Shown piece by piece: positions 5,596 to 6,152 of a DNA stretch of 6,152 bases. Origin of the DNA: Frankiales bacterium. Its GTDB lineage: Bacteria > Actinomycetota > Actinomycetes > Mycobacteriales > Jatrophihabitantaceae. The notes below the pieces were generated by a model. The model saw only the letters and a program-made list of their open reading frames with translations. It made no database searches and was not told the DNA's origin. The stretch covers positions 1 to 6,152 of the forward strand of contig JAOPUY010000453.1 in NCBI GenBank assembly GCA_025963265.1, written 5' to 3'. Each line of letters begins with the position of its first letter. Position 1 is the first letter of the stretch. A program made the translations under genes and the position numbers.

Positions 5596-6152
5596 TCAGT
5601 CGGTGATCAGCACGTCCAGGGTGCGCGGCCCGTGGACGCCCTCGACTCGCTGGAGCTCGATGTCGCTGGTCGCGCTCGGCCCGCTGATCCAGGTCAACGG
5701 CCGATCGGCGCGCACCGCGGCCACCCCGTCGGCGACGTTGGCCACGATCTGGCTCGCCCGGATCACGACTAGCAGATAGTCCGGGACGAGGCTGAGCGCG
5801 CGGCGGCCCTGCCCGGCCCCGCCGTCGAGCACGATGGTGCCGGTCTCCGCGATCGCCACGGCGCAGGTGGAGACGGTGGCTGGGTAGCGATCGAGTTCGG
5901 CCGTGCTCAACCCGTCGTCGCTGATCGCCTGCACGGCGGTCGCGGCCAGCAAGGTGAGGGGAAAACCGTCCGGCACGATGACGGTCTGGACGCCGCGATC
6001 GCGCAGAGTCGCGGCCAGGACGTCCGCCGCCGTCGCCGCTGAGGCCCGGTGCACCACCGCCCGGTAGTCGATGAGGCGCTCGGCCAGCAGCGCCGTCAGA
6101 TCGGGCGCGCTCGCGGGCTGGCCCGCCCGCCGGTAGGCCCGAGGCACGACGA
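5596..6152 (-). CDS. lutC: LutC-type lactate utilization protein (LUD domain), N-terminus beyond the window
   Basis: About 185 C-terminal residues of a LUD-domain protein. LutC is a subunit of the LutABC system, which oxidises L-lactate to pyruvate in the cytosol together with LutA and LutB, the iron-sulphur partners. Counting from the GTG codon at 6145-6147, visible marks are PRAYRR (2-7), DYRAVVHR (27-34), ETGTIVLDGG (101-110), QGRRALSLVPDY (113-124), TWISGPSATSDIE (152-164) and EGVHGPRTLDV (169-179). These last two motifs are the LutC signature. The reading frame stays open to the right edge. The PRAYRR segment normally lies some tens of residues into the family, so the GTG is an internal Val and the true start lies outside. 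lutA and lutB would be expected upstream, to the right. The gene converges with the reductase operon and need not share its regulation. Confidence 0.9.
   Translation of the reverse strand, partial: VVPRAYRRAGQPASAPDLTALLAERLIDYRAVVHRASAATAADVLAATLRDRGVQTVIVPDGFPLTLLAATAVQAISDDGLSTAELDRYPATVSTCAVAIAETGTIVLDGGAGQGRRALSLVPDYLLVVIRASQIVANVADGVAAVRADRPLTWISGPSATSDIELQRVEGVHGPRTLDVLITD

Noticed and set aside
4842..5606. Plus-strand open frame of 254 codons overlapping the reductase
   Set aside because: Arg/Ala/Pro-rich shadow of the reductase in another frame.

Overview
The window is GC-rich, densely coded DNA with a strong third-position G/C bias. The gene set (a luciferase-like oxidoreductase of the F420-dependent type, a MarR regulator, TRZ/ATZ-type deaminases and a LutC protein), together with frequent GTG/ATG starts, fits a high-GC actinobacterium. 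This is inferred from protein style only; there is no rRNA or other phylogenetic marker. No mobile element, CRISPR array, RNA gene or transporter is visible.

Layout. Positions 1-66 lie downstream of a leftward gene and hold two small perfect hairpins, one of them a plausible terminator. Positions 67-1479 (minus) encode an amidohydrolase-superfamily deaminase or chlorohydrolase. Positions 1540-2031 (minus) encode a MarR-family repressor, 60 bases upstream of that gene and probably co-transcribed with it. Positions 2032-2227 form a divergent control region with a good sigma70-like promoter pointing right (TTGGAC, 17 bases, TATAGA) and a 13-base perfect palindrome (ACCACGGCGTGGT) touching its -35 box. 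Positions 2228-5562 (plus) form a tight three-gene operon: an F420-type flavin/deazaflavin oxidoreductase, a second TRZ/ATZ-type deaminase joined by an ATGA overlap, and a YghZ/Gpr-type aldo/keto reductase whose ATG directly follows the preceding stop codon. Positions 5596-6152 (minus) hold the C-terminal part of a LutC (LUD domain) protein, convergent with the operon and cut by the right edge of the window.

Working together (inference). The MarR protein probably controls both its own leftward operon (marR, deaminase 1) and the rightward operon (oxidoreductase, deaminase 2, aldo/keto reductase). Two distantly related metal-dependent deaminases, one redox enzyme acting on a ring or alcohol, and one aldehyde reductase look like a small, regulated catabolic or salvage module for an amino-substituted heterocycle or nucleoside-like compound. 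The substrate cannot be read from sequence. Deaminase 1 keeps the residues known to bind the ligand in methylthioadenosine/S-adenosylhomocysteine deaminases. Deaminase 2 departs from them and resembles the group often annotated as 5'-deoxyadenosine deaminase. LutC points to lactate oxidation and may belong to a separate operon entering from the right.
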